The position numbers were made by a program, and so were the translations under genes. The notes beneath the pieces were generated by a model. The model was not told where the DNA came from. It made no database searches and saw only the letters and a list, made by a program, of their open reading frames with translations. A stretch of 64,000 bases of DNA. It comes from JAJZNI01 sp035624785. GTDB lineage: Bacteria > Chloroflexota > Dormibacteria > Aeolococcales > Aeolococcaceae. Positions 41,572 to 50,182 of the stretch are shown piece after piece; within the stretch, counting starts at the first letter, position 1, and each line of letters starts with the position of its first letter. The stretch covers positions 1 through 64,000 of the forward strand of contig DASPQV010000008.1 of assembly GCA_035624785.1 (NCBI GenBank), given 5' to 3'.

Positions 41572-42222
41572 TCAGCCCAACGACCGCCAGAACGATTCCG
41601 AGAGCGGCCAGTCCAGGCGCAGGGCCTCCCCCACCGGCAGCCATGCCCAGGCGTAGTAGAGGTGCCGGACTCCCCGGATCGCCTGGTCGATGGTCGCGTC
41701 GTCGAGAGCAGCCATCAGCTCGGCCACCCGGTGCCGGTACGCGTCCGCCGCCGCCCGGCCGCCGATCCGGGGCTCGGCTCCGTTCCGGGAGGCAGCCGGG
41801 ACCGGAGCCCGCGCCGTTTCGGCAGCGGGCTCGAGCAGGGGCGAGCCGGAGCGAAGCCGCCACCGGACGCCCGCGGCGGTGTCGGGGCCCTCACCCCAGC
41901 GGTTGACCACGGCGTTGGTCACCGTCTTGGCCACCAGGTGCCCGACCCGGTTGCTTGCGGCCAGCGTGTCGAGCGGAGCGTCGGTCACCAGGCGCACCCG
42001 GGCTGGGCTCCGACCCTGGATCGCCCGGGTGGCGTCGGCGAAGCCGCCTCGTGCCAGCACGCCCCAGAGGCCGTCCTCGAGGCCGAACGCGGACTCCACG
42101 ACCAGGTGGGGCAGATCGTGGAGCACGTGCACCGCCACCCTGTGGGTCGCCCCGTCGGGGAGGTTCATCCAGGTCCGGTCCAGGACCGGCCGCTCCCCCT
42201 TGACGATGGTGACGGTGGCCAT
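41572..42222 (-). CDS. Hypothetical protein beside the hydroxyglutarate oxidase gene
   Basis: 216 residues. MATVTIVKGERPVLDRTWMN begins a beta-rich N-terminal part (VHVLHDLPHLVVESAFGLEDGL); the C-terminus is helical with conserved-looking Trp and His (VRHLYYAWAWLPVGEALRLDWPLSESFW). No signal peptide, no motif I know. The start lies four bp from the LhgO stop, so the two genes are probably cotranscribed and functionally linked. Confidence 0.65.
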   Translation of the reverse strand: MATVTIVKGERPVLDRTWMNLPDGATHRVAVHVLHDLPHLVVESAFGLEDGLWGVLARGGFADATRAIQGRSPARVRLVTDAPLDTLAASNRVGHLVAKTVTNAVVNRWGEGPDTAAGVRWRLRSGSPLLEPAAETARAPVPAASRNGAEPRIGGRAAADAYRHRVAELMAALDDATIDQAIRGVRHLYYAWAWLPVGEALRLDWPLSESFWRSLG

Positions 42223-42226
42223 GCGC

Positions 42227-43441
42227 CTAGGCGCCGTTCCGCGCCGTCTCGGTGAAGACGCTGACGATGTGCTCGGCAATGGCGAGCGAGGCGGTCGCGG
42301 CCGGGGACGGGGCGTTGCGCACGGCCAGCAGCGGCCCCCGCCGCCAGAAGACGAAGTCCGAGACCAGCCGGCCATCGCGCGACAGGGCCTGGGCTCTGAC
42401 CCCGGATAGGCCCGGCGCCATGTCCGCGGTGGTGATCTCGGGGAGCAGCCGGCCCGCCGAGGCAACCAGGAGCTGCCGGGACCGGTCGCGGGCCAGCTCC
42501 CAGAGGCCGGTCCTCCAATGGCGGAGCATGAGGCGGCGCAAGCCCGGGCTCGACGCTTCCTCGCGGAGGGTGCGCCACTCCAGCTGGCCCCGCCGGTACC
42601 CGACGCGGCTGAGCGCGAGCACGGCGTTGGGACCCAGCCACACCTCGCCGTCGTGGCGGCGGCTGGCGTGCACTCCGAGGAAGGGCAGGCCTGGGTCCGG
42701 CACCGGATACAGGTGACCCCGAACCATCCTCGCCGCGTCCGGCCGGAGCCGCCAGAAGCTGCCCCGGAAGGGGACGATCTCCGGCTCCCTGGGCGCGCCG
42801 AAGCACCTGGCCAGGCGATCCGCCTGGAGGCCGGGGCAGAGGATGACCCGGTCCGCCTCGAGCGGCTCGGTCGCGGTGAGGACGCTGATGCCGTCCGCCC
42901 TGACGCGGCCTCCGCGGACCTCACAGCCGAGCCTGACGGTTCCCCCGCGGCGGCGGATATCGTCGGCCAGGGCGGCCGCCACCGCGACGAAGTCGACGCT
43001 CGACGTGCCTGGGACATGCAGGGCGGCGGTCCCGCGAGCATTGGGCTCGATCTCCCGGATGCCCCGTGAACCGACGATCGTGACGCCGGGGATGCCGTTG
43101 ATGCGGGCGCGCTCGAGGAGGACGGGCAGCCGCCGGGCTTCCTCCGGGCTGGTGGCCACGATCAGCTTGCCGAGCGGCCGCACCGGGATCCCGGCCTCGA
43201 CGCAGAACTCGCGGAGCTGGGCGCCACCCCGGCTGCACAGCCGGGCCGAGATCGACCCCGGGGCGTAGTAGATGCCGGAATGGACCACGCCGCTGTTGCG
43301 GCCGCTCTGATGCGCCGCCACCGTGGCTTCGGTCTCGAGCACGCTGACCGGCCGCCCCGGCGATTGGATGAGCAGCTGGCGGGCGACGGCTAGGCCGACC
43401 AGTCCGGCGCCCACCACCACGGTCGGCCTCTCTCCGATCAC
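42227..43441 (-). CDS. lhgO: L-2-hydroxyglutarate oxidase / FAD-dependent oxidoreductase
   Basis: 404 residues, DAO-type FAD enzyme. Dinucleotide motif VVVGAGLVGLAVARQ (8-22), the family hallmark HQSGRNSGVVHSGIYYAPGS (44-63), GLQADRLARC and the FRGSFWRL region match LhgO of Escherichia coli. It oxidises L-2-hydroxyglutarate to 2-oxoglutarate, a metabolite repair or lysine/glutarate catabolism step, passing electrons to quinone or oxygen. No csiD/gabD neighbours, so the repair role is more likely. Confidence 0.92.
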   Translation of the reverse strand: MIGERPTVVVGAGLVGLAVARQLLIQSPGRPVSVLETEATVAAHQSGRNSGVVHSGIYYAPGSISARLCSRGGAQLREFCVEAGIPVRPLGKLIVATSPEEARRLPVLLERARINGIPGVTIVGSRGIREIEPNARGTAALHVPGTSSVDFVAVAAALADDIRRRGGTVRLGCEVRGGRVRADGISVLTATEPLEADRVILCPGLQADRLARCFGAPREPEIVPFRGSFWRLRPDAARMVRGHLYPVPDPGLPFLGVHASRRHDGEVWLGPNAVLALSRVGYRRGQLEWRTLREEASSPGLRRLMLRHWRTGLWELARDRSRQLLVASAGRLLPEITTADMAPGLSGVRAQALSRDGRLVSDFVFWRRGPLLAVRNAPSPAATASLAIAEHIVSVFTETARNGA

Positions 43442-43595
43442 TCCGCGCGGCTCCTCAGGCGCCCCCGGGGTCAGCTCGTCGAGCCCAGCGGCCGGTGGTG
43501 CACCCGGCAGGGTGGCCGGCGCCGCTGATCCGCCTCACGGCGGCCGAGTCTAGGCTGGGACCGCGGTCAGATGCTTTCAGCCTCCGCGGCCGGGA

Positions 43596-44507
43596 TCAGG
43601 GTGCCCCGACCAGCTCGGTGCGGAGCTCATGAGCGCCATCCTCCCGCGCGGCCTCGTAGTAGAGGCGGTGGCCGCCGCCGGGCAGCGGCAGGATGCAGGC
43701 GTAGCGGAGTGCGCCGCCGCCATGGGGCGAGCTGGCGATGGGACCGCCCGCGTCCGCGGTCAGTCGGGCCGGAGAGGCGCCGCGGGCGAGCCCGGTGCGC
43801 TCCTCGAAGTTTTCCTCAGCGCTGGCCCGGCCGTCGTACAGACCCAGCCAGCCGCCGTCCCGCCGCCAGACCGCGGTTATCCGGGTGCCGCGCTGGTCCC
43901 AGGCTCCCGGGCGTGGCCGGAGCGCGTCGCCCTGCCAGTGCCATTCCACGCCGTCGTCGCTGAGCGCGTAAGCCGTCCACATCCGGTCGGTCGCATCCGG
44001 GTCGTCCAGCGGGTGCAGGCAAGCCCACATCTCCCAGGTGCCGTCCCGCAGCTGGATCACCGGGTCCTTGACGGCGGTGGCGGCGTCGCCGGGGAGCACG
44101 ACGCGGGGGGGTGCCGAAGGCAGGTTCTCCAGCTGGCTCGCCTCCAGCAGCTCGACCCGCCAGTGTTTGGTTCCCGGGGTTGCGCAGCTCAGGTAGAGGC
44201 GCCACCTCCCATCGGCGCTCCGGACCAGCGCCGGCCGCTCCAGCGACTCGGCGCCGAGAGGCTCCTTGGAGACGCTGGCCACGGTGTCGAAATGAAGGTG
44301 GTCCTCGGAGCGGGCGAGCACCACGTCCATCCCCCTGCCCTCCTCCACCGGGCGTCGGAGCCGGTAGGCGAGGAGCACCGCGGTGCCATCGAGAATGGCG
44401 CTGGGCGCGCCGACCCAGTTGCCAGGGCCGTTCCCCGGGGCGGCGATGGCCAGCGTCGAGCCTCGATATCGAGGCACGGGAAGGCAGACCGGGTCGGGGG
44501 TCATCAT
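43596..44507 (-). CDS. Five-bladed beta-propeller glycosidase-like protein
   Basis: 303 residues, no signal peptide. Recurrent blade phrases: WVGAPSAILDGTAVLLAYRL, ERPALVRSADGRWRLYLSC, VKDPVIQLRDGTWEMWAC, MWTAYALSDDGVEWHWQGDA and LYDGRASAEENFEERTGLA, followed by HRLYYEAAREDG. This alternation of 'D-G-x-W' and 'E-R-P' strands is that of GH32/GH43/GH130-like folds. The catalytic acids cannot be fixed by eye, so either glycosidase or a phosphorylase role is possible. Confidence 0.75.
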   Translation of the reverse strand: MMTPDPVCLPVPRYRGSTLAIAAPGNGPGNWVGAPSAILDGTAVLLAYRLRRPVEEGRGMDVVLARSEDHLHFDTVASVSKEPLGAESLERPALVRSADGRWRLYLSCATPGTKHWRVELLEASQLENLPSAPPRVVLPGDAATAVKDPVIQLRDGTWEMWACLHPLDDPDATDRMWTAYALSDDGVEWHWQGDALRPRPGAWDQRGTRITAVWRRDGGWLGLYDGRASAEENFEERTGLARGASPARLTADAGGPIASSPHGGGALRYACILPLPGGGHRLYYEAAREDGAHELRTELVGAP

Positions 44508-44711
44508 CAGCCGTTCACCTGGGGCGGCGGGCGGCGATCAGCCGCGGTCCGCGGTGCCGTCTCCCGACCATGGTGACGCGCCGGACCGTGGCGCGCCACC
44601 CGAGCGGTTTCGCGTCCCAGCCGTGCGGGGCTGAGGTTGTCCAGGTTCTCGGCGGTGTCGGCGAGGGGTAGGCGGGAGAGCCGCGCTGCTCCATCGCGCC
44701 GGCGAGCGGCC

Positions 44712-45770
44712 ATGATTACGGCGATGCCGGTTCGCGCCTCACCTCTGCGCCGACCCAACGCGCCGGCCCGTCCCCGCCGGCCGCGCTGGACCTCCCAGGT
44801 GCCGGGTCCGGACCAGCCCCTCCCCGACCAGGTGCAGCAGTTCCTCGACCACCTGCGCATCCAGCGCAACCGCCCGGCCACGACGGTGCGCTCCTACCGG
44901 AGTGATCTGGCCAAATTCGTCGCCTTCTGGCAGAGCCGGTGGGCTGAGCAGGATCTCTGCGGCGGCCTCGACCGGGGACGACTTCGCCGTTACCAGATCG
45001 AGCTGGCCGACGTGCTTCCCAACCCTCGCAGCCGCGCCCGCGCCCTGGTGGCCCTCCGCCAGTTCCTCCGTTACGCCTACGACGAGGGATGGACCCCGGC
45101 CGAGCTCTCCCGCCATGTGCTGGTGCCGCGCTACGCCGTCGGCGATCCCCATCCCATCGCCACTGAGGTGGTGCCCCGGCTGCTTTCCGCGCTGCCACGG
45201 GGAGGGCTGCGCGACCTCCGGGACCGCGCCTTGATCCACTTCCTGATCGCCAGTGGCTGCCGGATCAGCGAGGCGTGCTCGGTGGACCGCAGCGATGTGC
45301 GGCCGGACGGCTTTCGGGTCCTCGGCAAGGGCGGCAAGCACCGGACGGTCTTCCTCACCGAGGATGCCTGGAGGGCGGTCCAGGACTACCTGCTGGCCCG
45401 CGGCCAGGACCCCTCCCCCGCTCTCTTCATCAGCGTCGCCCGGGCCGAGCTTCGCGGCGGCCGCGCCCTGGCCGGCAACCGCCTGACCCCCGATGGGGCC
45501 CGCCGGGCGCTGGGGGCGCTGCGCCGCCGGTTCGCCCAGGACCCTGACGCCTTCCGCCTCATCGAGGGCCTGCGCAGCCCCCACGCCGCGCGACACACCG
45601 CGGCGACCACCCTGCTCGAAGCCACCGACGGGGACGTTCGCCTGGTCCAGGAGGTGCTCGGCCACGCGACGCTGGAGACGCTCCGCGTCTACACCGAGAT
45701 CACCGACAGGCGCAAGCGCGCCGCCTACGCCCGCCTGGGCGACTACCTTCACGAGGTCGCGGCTCGCTGA
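44712..45770 (+). CDS. Tyrosine recombinase (XerC/XerD-like)
   Basis: 352 residues. A SAM-like N-terminal domain (about 38-135: VQQFLDHLRIQRNRPATTVR ...) and a catalytic domain with all active-site residues: Arg184 (GCRISEA), Lys206-209 (GKGGKHR), His291-x2-Arg294 (SPHAARHT), His318 (LGHATLETL) and Tyr327 nucleophile (RVYTEI). This is the size and layout of Xer recombinases that resolve chromosome dimers at dif. No partner Xer or mobile-element cargo is nearby. ATG 44712 or 44724 may be the start. The 3' end overlaps the convergent hydrolase gene by 22 bp. Confidence 0.9.
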   Translation: MITAMPVRASPLRRPNAPARPRRPRWTSQVPGPDQPLPDQVQQFLDHLRIQRNRPATTVRSYRSDLAKFVAFWQSRWAEQDLCGGLDRGRLRRYQIELADVLPNPRSRARALVALRQFLRYAYDEGWTPAELSRHVLVPRYAVGDPHPIATEVVPRLLSALPRGGLRDLRDRALIHFLIASGCRISEACSVDRSDVRPDGFRVLGKGGKHRTVFLTEDAWRAVQDYLLARGQDPSPALFISVARAELRGGRALAGNRLTPDGARRALGALRRRFAQDPDAFRLIEGLRSPHAARHTAATTLLEATDGDVRLVQEVLGHATLETLRVYTEITDRRKRAAYARLGDYLHEVAAR

Positions 45771-46765
45771 GCCTCCGCAGGGCTGCGCTCGGTGGCCATC
45801 ACCGGGGCCAGGCCGTGGGCGTCGAGCCAGGATTCGACCGTGCTGAGGAAGAGGTCGGGAACCTCGAGCATCGGGATGTGACCGGCATCCTCGACGATGC
45901 GGACGGTCCAGTCAGGACGGAGCTGCCCGGCTCGCCGCGCCGCCCTCACGTTGACCAGCCGGTCCCCGGCTCCGTGGATTACCAGGGTGGGCACGGCGAC
46001 GCGGCGGATCAGCCGGTCGACCGGGGCTCGGGCGAGGTGAGCCATCACTATCGAGCGGCCGGCGTCGACGAACGCGCGGTTGTTCTCGCCGCGGCGGGTC
46101 ATCCGAGCCTCCTCGAGGCGGACGTGGGCCTCGACGACGCTTCCAGGGATCCGTCCGGGGTCGACGGCGCAGAAGGCGAAGGCGCCAGCGACGATCTCCT
46201 CCACCTGGTGCCGTCCGTAGAGGCGGCGCAGCGCCCGGCGCCCCATGGCCGGGAGCGCATAGGCGGCGAAGGCGGAGGTGACCACGCGGTCGGGGGGCTC
46301 GCGCCAGGGCACCGGCAGGGCGGCGTCGACCATGACCAGACCGCTGACCAGCTCAGGGTGCAGGCCGGCCTCCGCGAGGGTGACCAGCCCTCCCATCGAG
46401 TTGCCGACCAGCACCACCGGCCTGGGCGCGAGCTTCAGCAGGAGTCGATGAACGAGGGCGCGCTGGGCGGCGACCGTGGTGCGGCGGCCGGCGACCGGCG
46501 TCAAGCCGAAGCCAGCCAGGTCGGGAGCCAGCACGCGTCCGCGCCGGGACAGGGCCGGGGCCACCATCATCCAGTTGAGGTGCGAGCCCCCCAGCCCATG
46601 GACCAGGACGAAGCTCGGTGCGCCCCGGCCCCATTCGGCGAGGTGGACAGGCCCGCCGAGGTCGATGGTGTTGGCCCGCACTGGCTCGATCCTAGCCGCT
46701 GGCCGCCGTGTCTTCGCGGCGGGAACGAGGGCAGTCGGAGGCCGGAGCGGCGGATCCCGGCGCAT
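45749..46765 (-). CDS. Alpha/beta hydrolase
   Basis: 338 residues, no signal peptide. Oxyanion loop VHGLGGSHLNW, nucleophile elbow GNSMGG, acid Asp in HGAGDRLVN and His in DAGHIPMLEVPD give a complete Ser-Asp-His triad. The cap domain (about 190-260) is helical. Substrate unknown: ester hydrolase, haloperoxidase or lipase-like. Ends inside the convergent recombinase gene. Confidence 0.9.
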   Translation of the reverse strand: MRRDPPLRPPTALVPAAKTRRPAARIEPVRANTIDLGGPVHLAEWGRGAPSFVLVHGLGGSHLNWMMVAPALSRRGRVLAPDLAGFGLTPVAGRRTTVAAQRALVHRLLLKLAPRPVVLVGNSMGGLVTLAEAGLHPELVSGLVMVDAALPVPWREPPDRVVTSAFAAYALPAMGRRALRRLYGRHQVEEIVAGAFAFCAVDPGRIPGSVVEAHVRLEEARMTRRGENNRAFVDAGRSIVMAHLARAPVDRLIRRVAVPTLVIHGAGDRLVNVRAARRAGQLRPDWTVRIVEDAGHIPMLEVPDLFLSTVESWLDAHGLAPVMATERSPAEAQRAATS

Positions 46766-46815
46766 GGGTGCCGTTTGTCAGCCGTCGCCTCGACCTCGGA
46801 CTCTTCATCGCCTCA

Positions 46816-47319
46816 TCAGCCAGCGCCGGGCGGGATGTCGGGCTCCCAGACGTTACCCAGGAACATCAGCGGCCCGGTGAAGTCGGAGGCCCAGGCCGCG
46901 GCGAGCGCCTCGCCAATGGGGGGATGGAGGCTCAGATGGCGCAGCTCCTCGCGGGTGACCCAGCTCGCTTCCTCAATGGCCGGGTCGGTGGCCCGTGCCG
47001 CCGCGGACCCTCCGCGCCCGGGCTCCCAGAGCGATTCGGGCGGCAGCAGCCATCGTCCCACGAAGACCAGGTTGACCAGATGGCGACGGCCTGGCTCGAT
47101 GGCCTCGCAGACGATCACCAGCCGGCCGATCTGGACGTCGACGCCGGTCTCCTCCATGAGCTCGCGCCGGGCCGCCTCGACAAGCGTCTCGCCTGCTTCC
47201 ACTCCCCCACCGGGCAGCAGCCAGCGGCGCGGGCCGGGCCGGCGATGAGCCACCACCAGGAGGCGTTCGCCGGCGGTCACGCACACGGCGACCCTGATCC
47301 GCGGTTCCACGACAGGCAT
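46816..47319 (-). CDS. Nudix hydrolase
   Basis: 167 residues. Complete Nudix box GGGVEAGETLVEAARRELME followed by ETGVDV binds the divalent cations. An Arg-rich N-terminal strand (RIRVAVCVTAGERLLVVAHR) and a long C-terminal part complete the fold. Hydrolyses a nucleoside diphosphate linked to another group; the housekeeping (MutT-like) or sugar-nucleotide specificity cannot be told. Divergent from the LysM gene. Confidence 0.92.
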   Translation of the reverse strand: MPVVEPRIRVAVCVTAGERLLVVAHRRPGPRRWLLPGGGVEAGETLVEAARRELMEETGVDVQIGRLVIVCEAIEPGRRHLVNLVFVGRWLLPPESLWEPGRGGSAAARATDPAIEEASWVTREELRHLSLHPPIGEALAAAWASDFTGPLMFLGNVWEPDIPPGAG

Positions 47320-47332
47320 TATCGGCGGGGGC

Positions 47333-47385
47333 TTGACGGCGAACGCCCGTTTGCTCTAGGCTTCCCCCAATGGGAACGCATGTTC
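47333..47385 (+). promoter_or_regulatory. SOS-type promoter with perfect LexA box before the LysM gene
   Basis: -35 TTGACG (47333-47338), 18-bp spacer, -10 TAGGCT (47357-47362). Just past the expected transcription start lies GAAC-GCAT-GTTC (47374-47385), an exact match to the GAAC-N4-GTTC half-site pattern of actinobacterial/Bacillus LexA boxes. The box is 68 bp before the GTG start. Confidence 0.75.
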
Positions 47386-47452
47386 TCACCGGCAACGCCT
47401 CCCCCCTCTGCCGCCTGCCGCAGCGCTGCGGCGGGCGGCCCTCTGATCTGCC

Positions 47453-47761
47453 GTGATCACCGACGTTCAGGCTCCGCTGCGCGCGGCCCGGGGGCGCCCC
47501 CTGCGTTTGGGGCGCCTGCTGCTCGTCGGGGGAGTGGTCCTGCTGCTGCTGCGAGGCCTTTCGGCGGTCAGCGCCGGCGCGGTCAGCCCCGCCGGTGCCG
47601 CGACCGTGACGGTGCGGCCCGGCGACACGGTGTGGTCGATCGTCGAGCGCCACTTTCCCGGGGACGACGTCAGGGAGCGCGTCGCCGAGATCCTCCAGAT
47701 CAACGGGCTGCACTCGGCGGTCATCCAGCCCGGTGAGACCCTGGCGCTTCCTCGGGCCTGA
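47453..47761 (+). CDS. LysM domain membrane protein, YneA-like
   Basis: 102 residues. One membrane helix (about 20-37: LGRLLLVGGVVLLLLRGL), short linker, then a LysM peptidoglycan-binding domain (about 52-99: TVTVRPGDTVWSIVERHFPG...RVAEILQINGLHSAVIQPGETLALP). This is the layout of YneA, the SOS-induced cell-division inhibitor of Bacillus, and of similar lexA-linked proteins in actinobacteria. The perfect LexA box upstream and lexA 1.7 kb away support SOS control. A GTG start with a weak ribosome binding site. Function as a division inhibitor is an inference. Confidence 0.8.
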   Translation: MITDVQAPLRAARGRPLRLGRLLLVGGVVLLLLRGLSAVSAGAVSPAGAATVTVRPGDTVWSIVERHFPGDDVRERVAEILQINGLHSAVIQPGETLALPRA

Positions 47762-47782
47762 GCCGCCGCCGCGGTGGGGGCG

Positions 47783-48718
47783 CTAGCCGGAACGGCCACC
47801 ACCGCCTCCCCCTCCGACCGGGCTCCGGGCCGGCGTGACCCGGCGGCGGGGAGCCGGCTCGGACTGCAGCGGTCCCGAATCTAGCTGCCGATACCAGGCT
47901 GGCTCGCCTGCGGGTGGCGGTGGGGCGGGCTCATCCTGGTGGCCGCCGCCGCCTCCCCCGTCATCGGCATCGGGCCCGGGATTCATCACCCGGACGAAGA
48001 TCACCGAGAAGGCGGCGAACAGCGCGATCTTGCTGAGGACGGCGAGGCAGGCGCCGGCGATCTGCTGGTCCGCATGGGCGCTGAGGTTGAAGACCCGCGG
48101 AGCCGCCAGATAGGCGGCGTACATCACCCGAGGACTGAGGGCGAGGATCAGACCTGCGAAGGTCTGCGGGATGGTGGCGAGCAGGATGTAGCCGAGCTTG
48201 CCCAGCGGGGAGAGCAGCGATCTCCGCCCGTCCGGCCCGATGATCGGCCACCAGAACGCCACCGAGGCGCCGAGGAGAGCCAGCTGCCCCAGATCGAAGG
48301 CCCAAGGGTGCGAGAGACCGTAATCCATCGCCACCGACCAGTTGGTGAGGAAGAAGACGGCGTTGACGCCCACGATCGCGGAGGCGGGGTGGACCACCAG
48401 GTGGCCGAGCCGGCGCAGCCGAGGCCACCACCGAAGCGGCGGCGCCGGGGCGAGGGCGAGGAGCAGGAGCGGCGGGACAGCTCCCATCAGGACAAGGACC
48501 TGGACCAGGTGAGCGGTGAGCAGGTAGTGCTGCGACAGGGTCTGGAGCGGGCTGAACCAGACAGCTCCGAGGAGGAGCAGCGCGGCAGCCAGGCTGACCC
48601 AGCGCTGCACCGAGGGTCCGGGCGCCCGCAACAGGCGCGCTCCCACCGGGGCTGCGCTGGCCGCGATGCCGAACAGGAACATCGGCTCGAGCGCAAAAGC
48701 GCCCGGCGGTGGGCTCAT
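47783..48718 (-). CDS. ctaG: CtaG-type cytochrome c oxidase assembly membrane protein
   Basis: 311 residues, six to seven membrane helices, matching the caa3-type CtaG (CtaG_cox2) family; HYLLTAHLVQVLVLMGAVPPLL, FFLTNWSVAMDYGL and PQTFAGLILAL are typical segments. It probably takes part in copper insertion into the oxidase. The C-terminus is a ~75-residue disordered Pro/Gly/Glu-rich tail with a GGGGGG-rich end. Start fixed at ATG 48718 (MSPPPGAF); upstream codons are not hydrophobic. Cytochrome oxidase genes are not in the window. Confidence 0.88.
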   Translation of the reverse strand: MSPPPGAFALEPMFLFGIAASAAPVGARLLRAPGPSVQRWVSLAAALLLLGAVWFSPLQTLSQHYLLTAHLVQVLVLMGAVPPLLLLALAPAPPLRWWPRLRRLGHLVVHPASAIVGVNAVFFLTNWSVAMDYGLSHPWAFDLGQLALLGASVAFWWPIIGPDGRRSLLSPLGKLGYILLATIPQTFAGLILALSPRVMYAAYLAAPRVFNLSAHADQQIAGACLAVLSKIALFAAFSVIFVRVMNPGPDADDGGGGGGHQDEPAPPPPAGEPAWYRQLDSGPLQSEPAPRRRVTPARSPVGGGGGGGRSG

Positions 48719-48892
48719 CACTCCGTAAGCTATCGCAGCCGGCCCGGTTCCGCGAGGCCCAGCTTCGGGGAAGCCCGGCGAGTCACGGTATCGAGGATCT
48801 CCCACCCGGTGGCGCCCGGAATGCCTCAGGATATGGGCCGCTCCCCGAGGAGGTGCCGTCATCCCGCCAAGCAGCCAGTGCCGGAGACCGAT

Positions 48893-49387
48893 GTGAGACA
48901 GGCGGAGAGCCAAGGGAAACGGGCGGTCGCTCCGTATCAGAAGGCGGTGTGCACCAGCCGTCCGGCGGAGCAGGTCCTCGGCCAGTTCGGAGTCGATCGG
49001 CTGTCCGGAATCGCGGTCGCCGAACGGGGCGCCCATTACCTGCTGCTCCGCTCAGCGAGGCGCTTCCGCTACGGTGCCGACCTGGCCGCCGGGCTCGGCA
49101 TCGCCATAGTCCTCGGCCTGCTCATCTGCGCGGCGATCACTCCCCTGGTCCTGGTGGGGCTGCCGGCGGCGCTGCTGCCGGCCCTGCCCCTGCTCCTCGA
49201 CCGCCGCACCGACCTGGCCCTCAGCGCCATCGAGGACGAGGGGACGACCCGGGTTACGGCGCATGGCCAGGCCTCGCCCGAGCTGTCCGAATACCTGGAC
49301 ACATACCTGGCGAGCTTGCCAACGCCCAACGGGACCGGCCACGCGACCACCGAGGTGAGCGACGCCGAGGTGGCTCAGGCGGGCTGA
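48893..49387 (+). CDS. Two-helix membrane protein of unknown function
   Basis: 164 residues from GTG 48893 with GGAG at six nucleotides. A basic N-terminal part (VRQAESQGKRAVAPYQKAV), a soluble segment (RLSGIAVAERGAHYLLLRSA), then a hydrophobic hairpin (LAAGLGIAIVLGLLICAAIT and LVLVGLPAALLPALPLLL) and an acidic C-terminus. No family recognised. Divergent from ctaG. Confidence 0.6.
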   Translation: MRQAESQGKRAVAPYQKAVCTSRPAEQVLGQFGVDRLSGIAVAERGAHYLLLRSARRFRYGADLAAGLGIAIVLGLLICAAITPLVLVGLPAALLPALPLLLDRRTDLALSAIEDEGTTRVTAHGQASPELSEYLDTYLASLPTPNGTGHATTEVSDAEVAQAG

Positions 49388-49433
49388 GGCGCCCGAGGAG
49401 CCGGCGACGGGCTGCTGCGGGGTCGGACCGCCC

Positions 49434-50090
49434 TCAGCGGAGGACGCGGATGACCGCGGTGACCACCCCTTCCAGGACGAGGTCTCCGCTCACGTAGATC
49501 GGGGCCAGTGAGGCGTTCTCCGGCTGGAGACGGACGCGTGTGCCCTCCCGGAAGAAGCGCTTGACGGTCACCTCGCCCTCGCCGGTCGTGGGATTCTCGA
49601 TCCGAGCCACCACGATGGTCCCGTTGGGCGGCGGATCGCGCCGGGGCCGCACCACCACCATGTCGCCATCCAGGATTCCCGCGTCCACCATGCTGTCGCC
49701 CCGGACGGTCAGCGCGTAGGCGCCATCACCTCCGGCGATCGGCTCGCCGAGTGCAATGTGGTCCTCGATGTTCTCCTCGGCGAGCACCGGAGTCCCCGCC
49801 GCGACCCGGCCCACCAGAGGCAGCGAGATCACGCGCGGGCCGTTGCGCCCGGCGGTGTGCTCCTGGCCCACCACCTCCACGGTCCGGGACTTGGTCGGGT
49901 CACGGTGGATGTGGCCCTTCGCCTCCAGCGAGTTCAGGTGGTTCTGAACGGTGGAGGACGAGCTGAGGCCCACCGCCATCCCGATCTCACGAACGGTGGG
50001 CGGATACGCGTGAGTCCGGGCGTGTTCCCGGAGGAAGTCGAGGATCTGCCGCTGGCGCGGGTTGAGGGCCTCTGGCATGTCGTCTGTCAC
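49434..50090 (-). CDS. lexA: SOS repressor LexA
   Basis: 218 residues. N-terminal winged helix (LNPRQRQILDFLREHARTHAYP to SSSTVQNHLNSLEAKGHI) and C-terminal S24 peptidase domain. Self-cleavage site Ala98-Gly99 (VGRVAAGTP), catalytic Ser133 (GDSMVD) and Lys177 (VKRFF) are intact, so RecA*-stimulated autocleavage should work. The upstream region holds two LexA-box-like sites over the -35, indicating autorepression. Divergently placed from nothing: miaA follows upstream on the same strand. Confidence 0.97.
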   Translation of the reverse strand: MTDDMPEALNPRQRQILDFLREHARTHAYPPTVREIGMAVGLSSSSTVQNHLNSLEAKGHIHRDPTKSRTVEVVGQEHTAGRNGPRVISLPLVGRVAAGTPVLAEENIEDHIALGEPIAGGDGAYALTVRGDSMVDAGILDGDMVVVRPRRDPPPNGTIVVARIENPTTGEGEVTVKRFFREGTRVRLQPENASLAPIYVSGDLVLEGVVTAVIRVLR

Positions 50091-50113
50091 CTCTCAGCGG
50101 GTAGGGCAGCGCG

Positions 50114-50165
50114 ACTGTATCACGGCGGCCTCGCGAATGCAAACGTATGTGCCGAACGGAGGTTC
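50114..50165 (-). promoter_or_regulatory. lexA promoter with two LexA-box-like sites
   Basis: On the minus strand: -10 TACAGT (50114-50119), 17-bp spacer, -35 TTGCAT (50137-50142). Site 1, AAAC-GTAT-GTGC (50141-50152, plus-strand reading), overlaps the -35 and has two mismatches to GAAC-N4-GTTC. Site 2, GAAC-GGAG-GTTC (50154-50165), is a perfect match. Centres are 13 bp apart, suitable for two dimers on nearby faces. Confidence 0.7.
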
Positions 50166-50182
50166 CTGGGTATGTGGCGCTT

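Noticed and set aside
44712..45770. Tyrosine recombinase as a mobile-element integrase
   Set aside because: Size and motif pattern are those of Xer recombinases, no cargo genes, tRNA or flanking repeats nearby.
47939..48892. Upstream extension of the two-helix membrane protein gene
   Set aside because: That frame is antisense to ctaG and has no hydrophobic or conserved sequence; GTG 48893 has a proper ribosome binding site.
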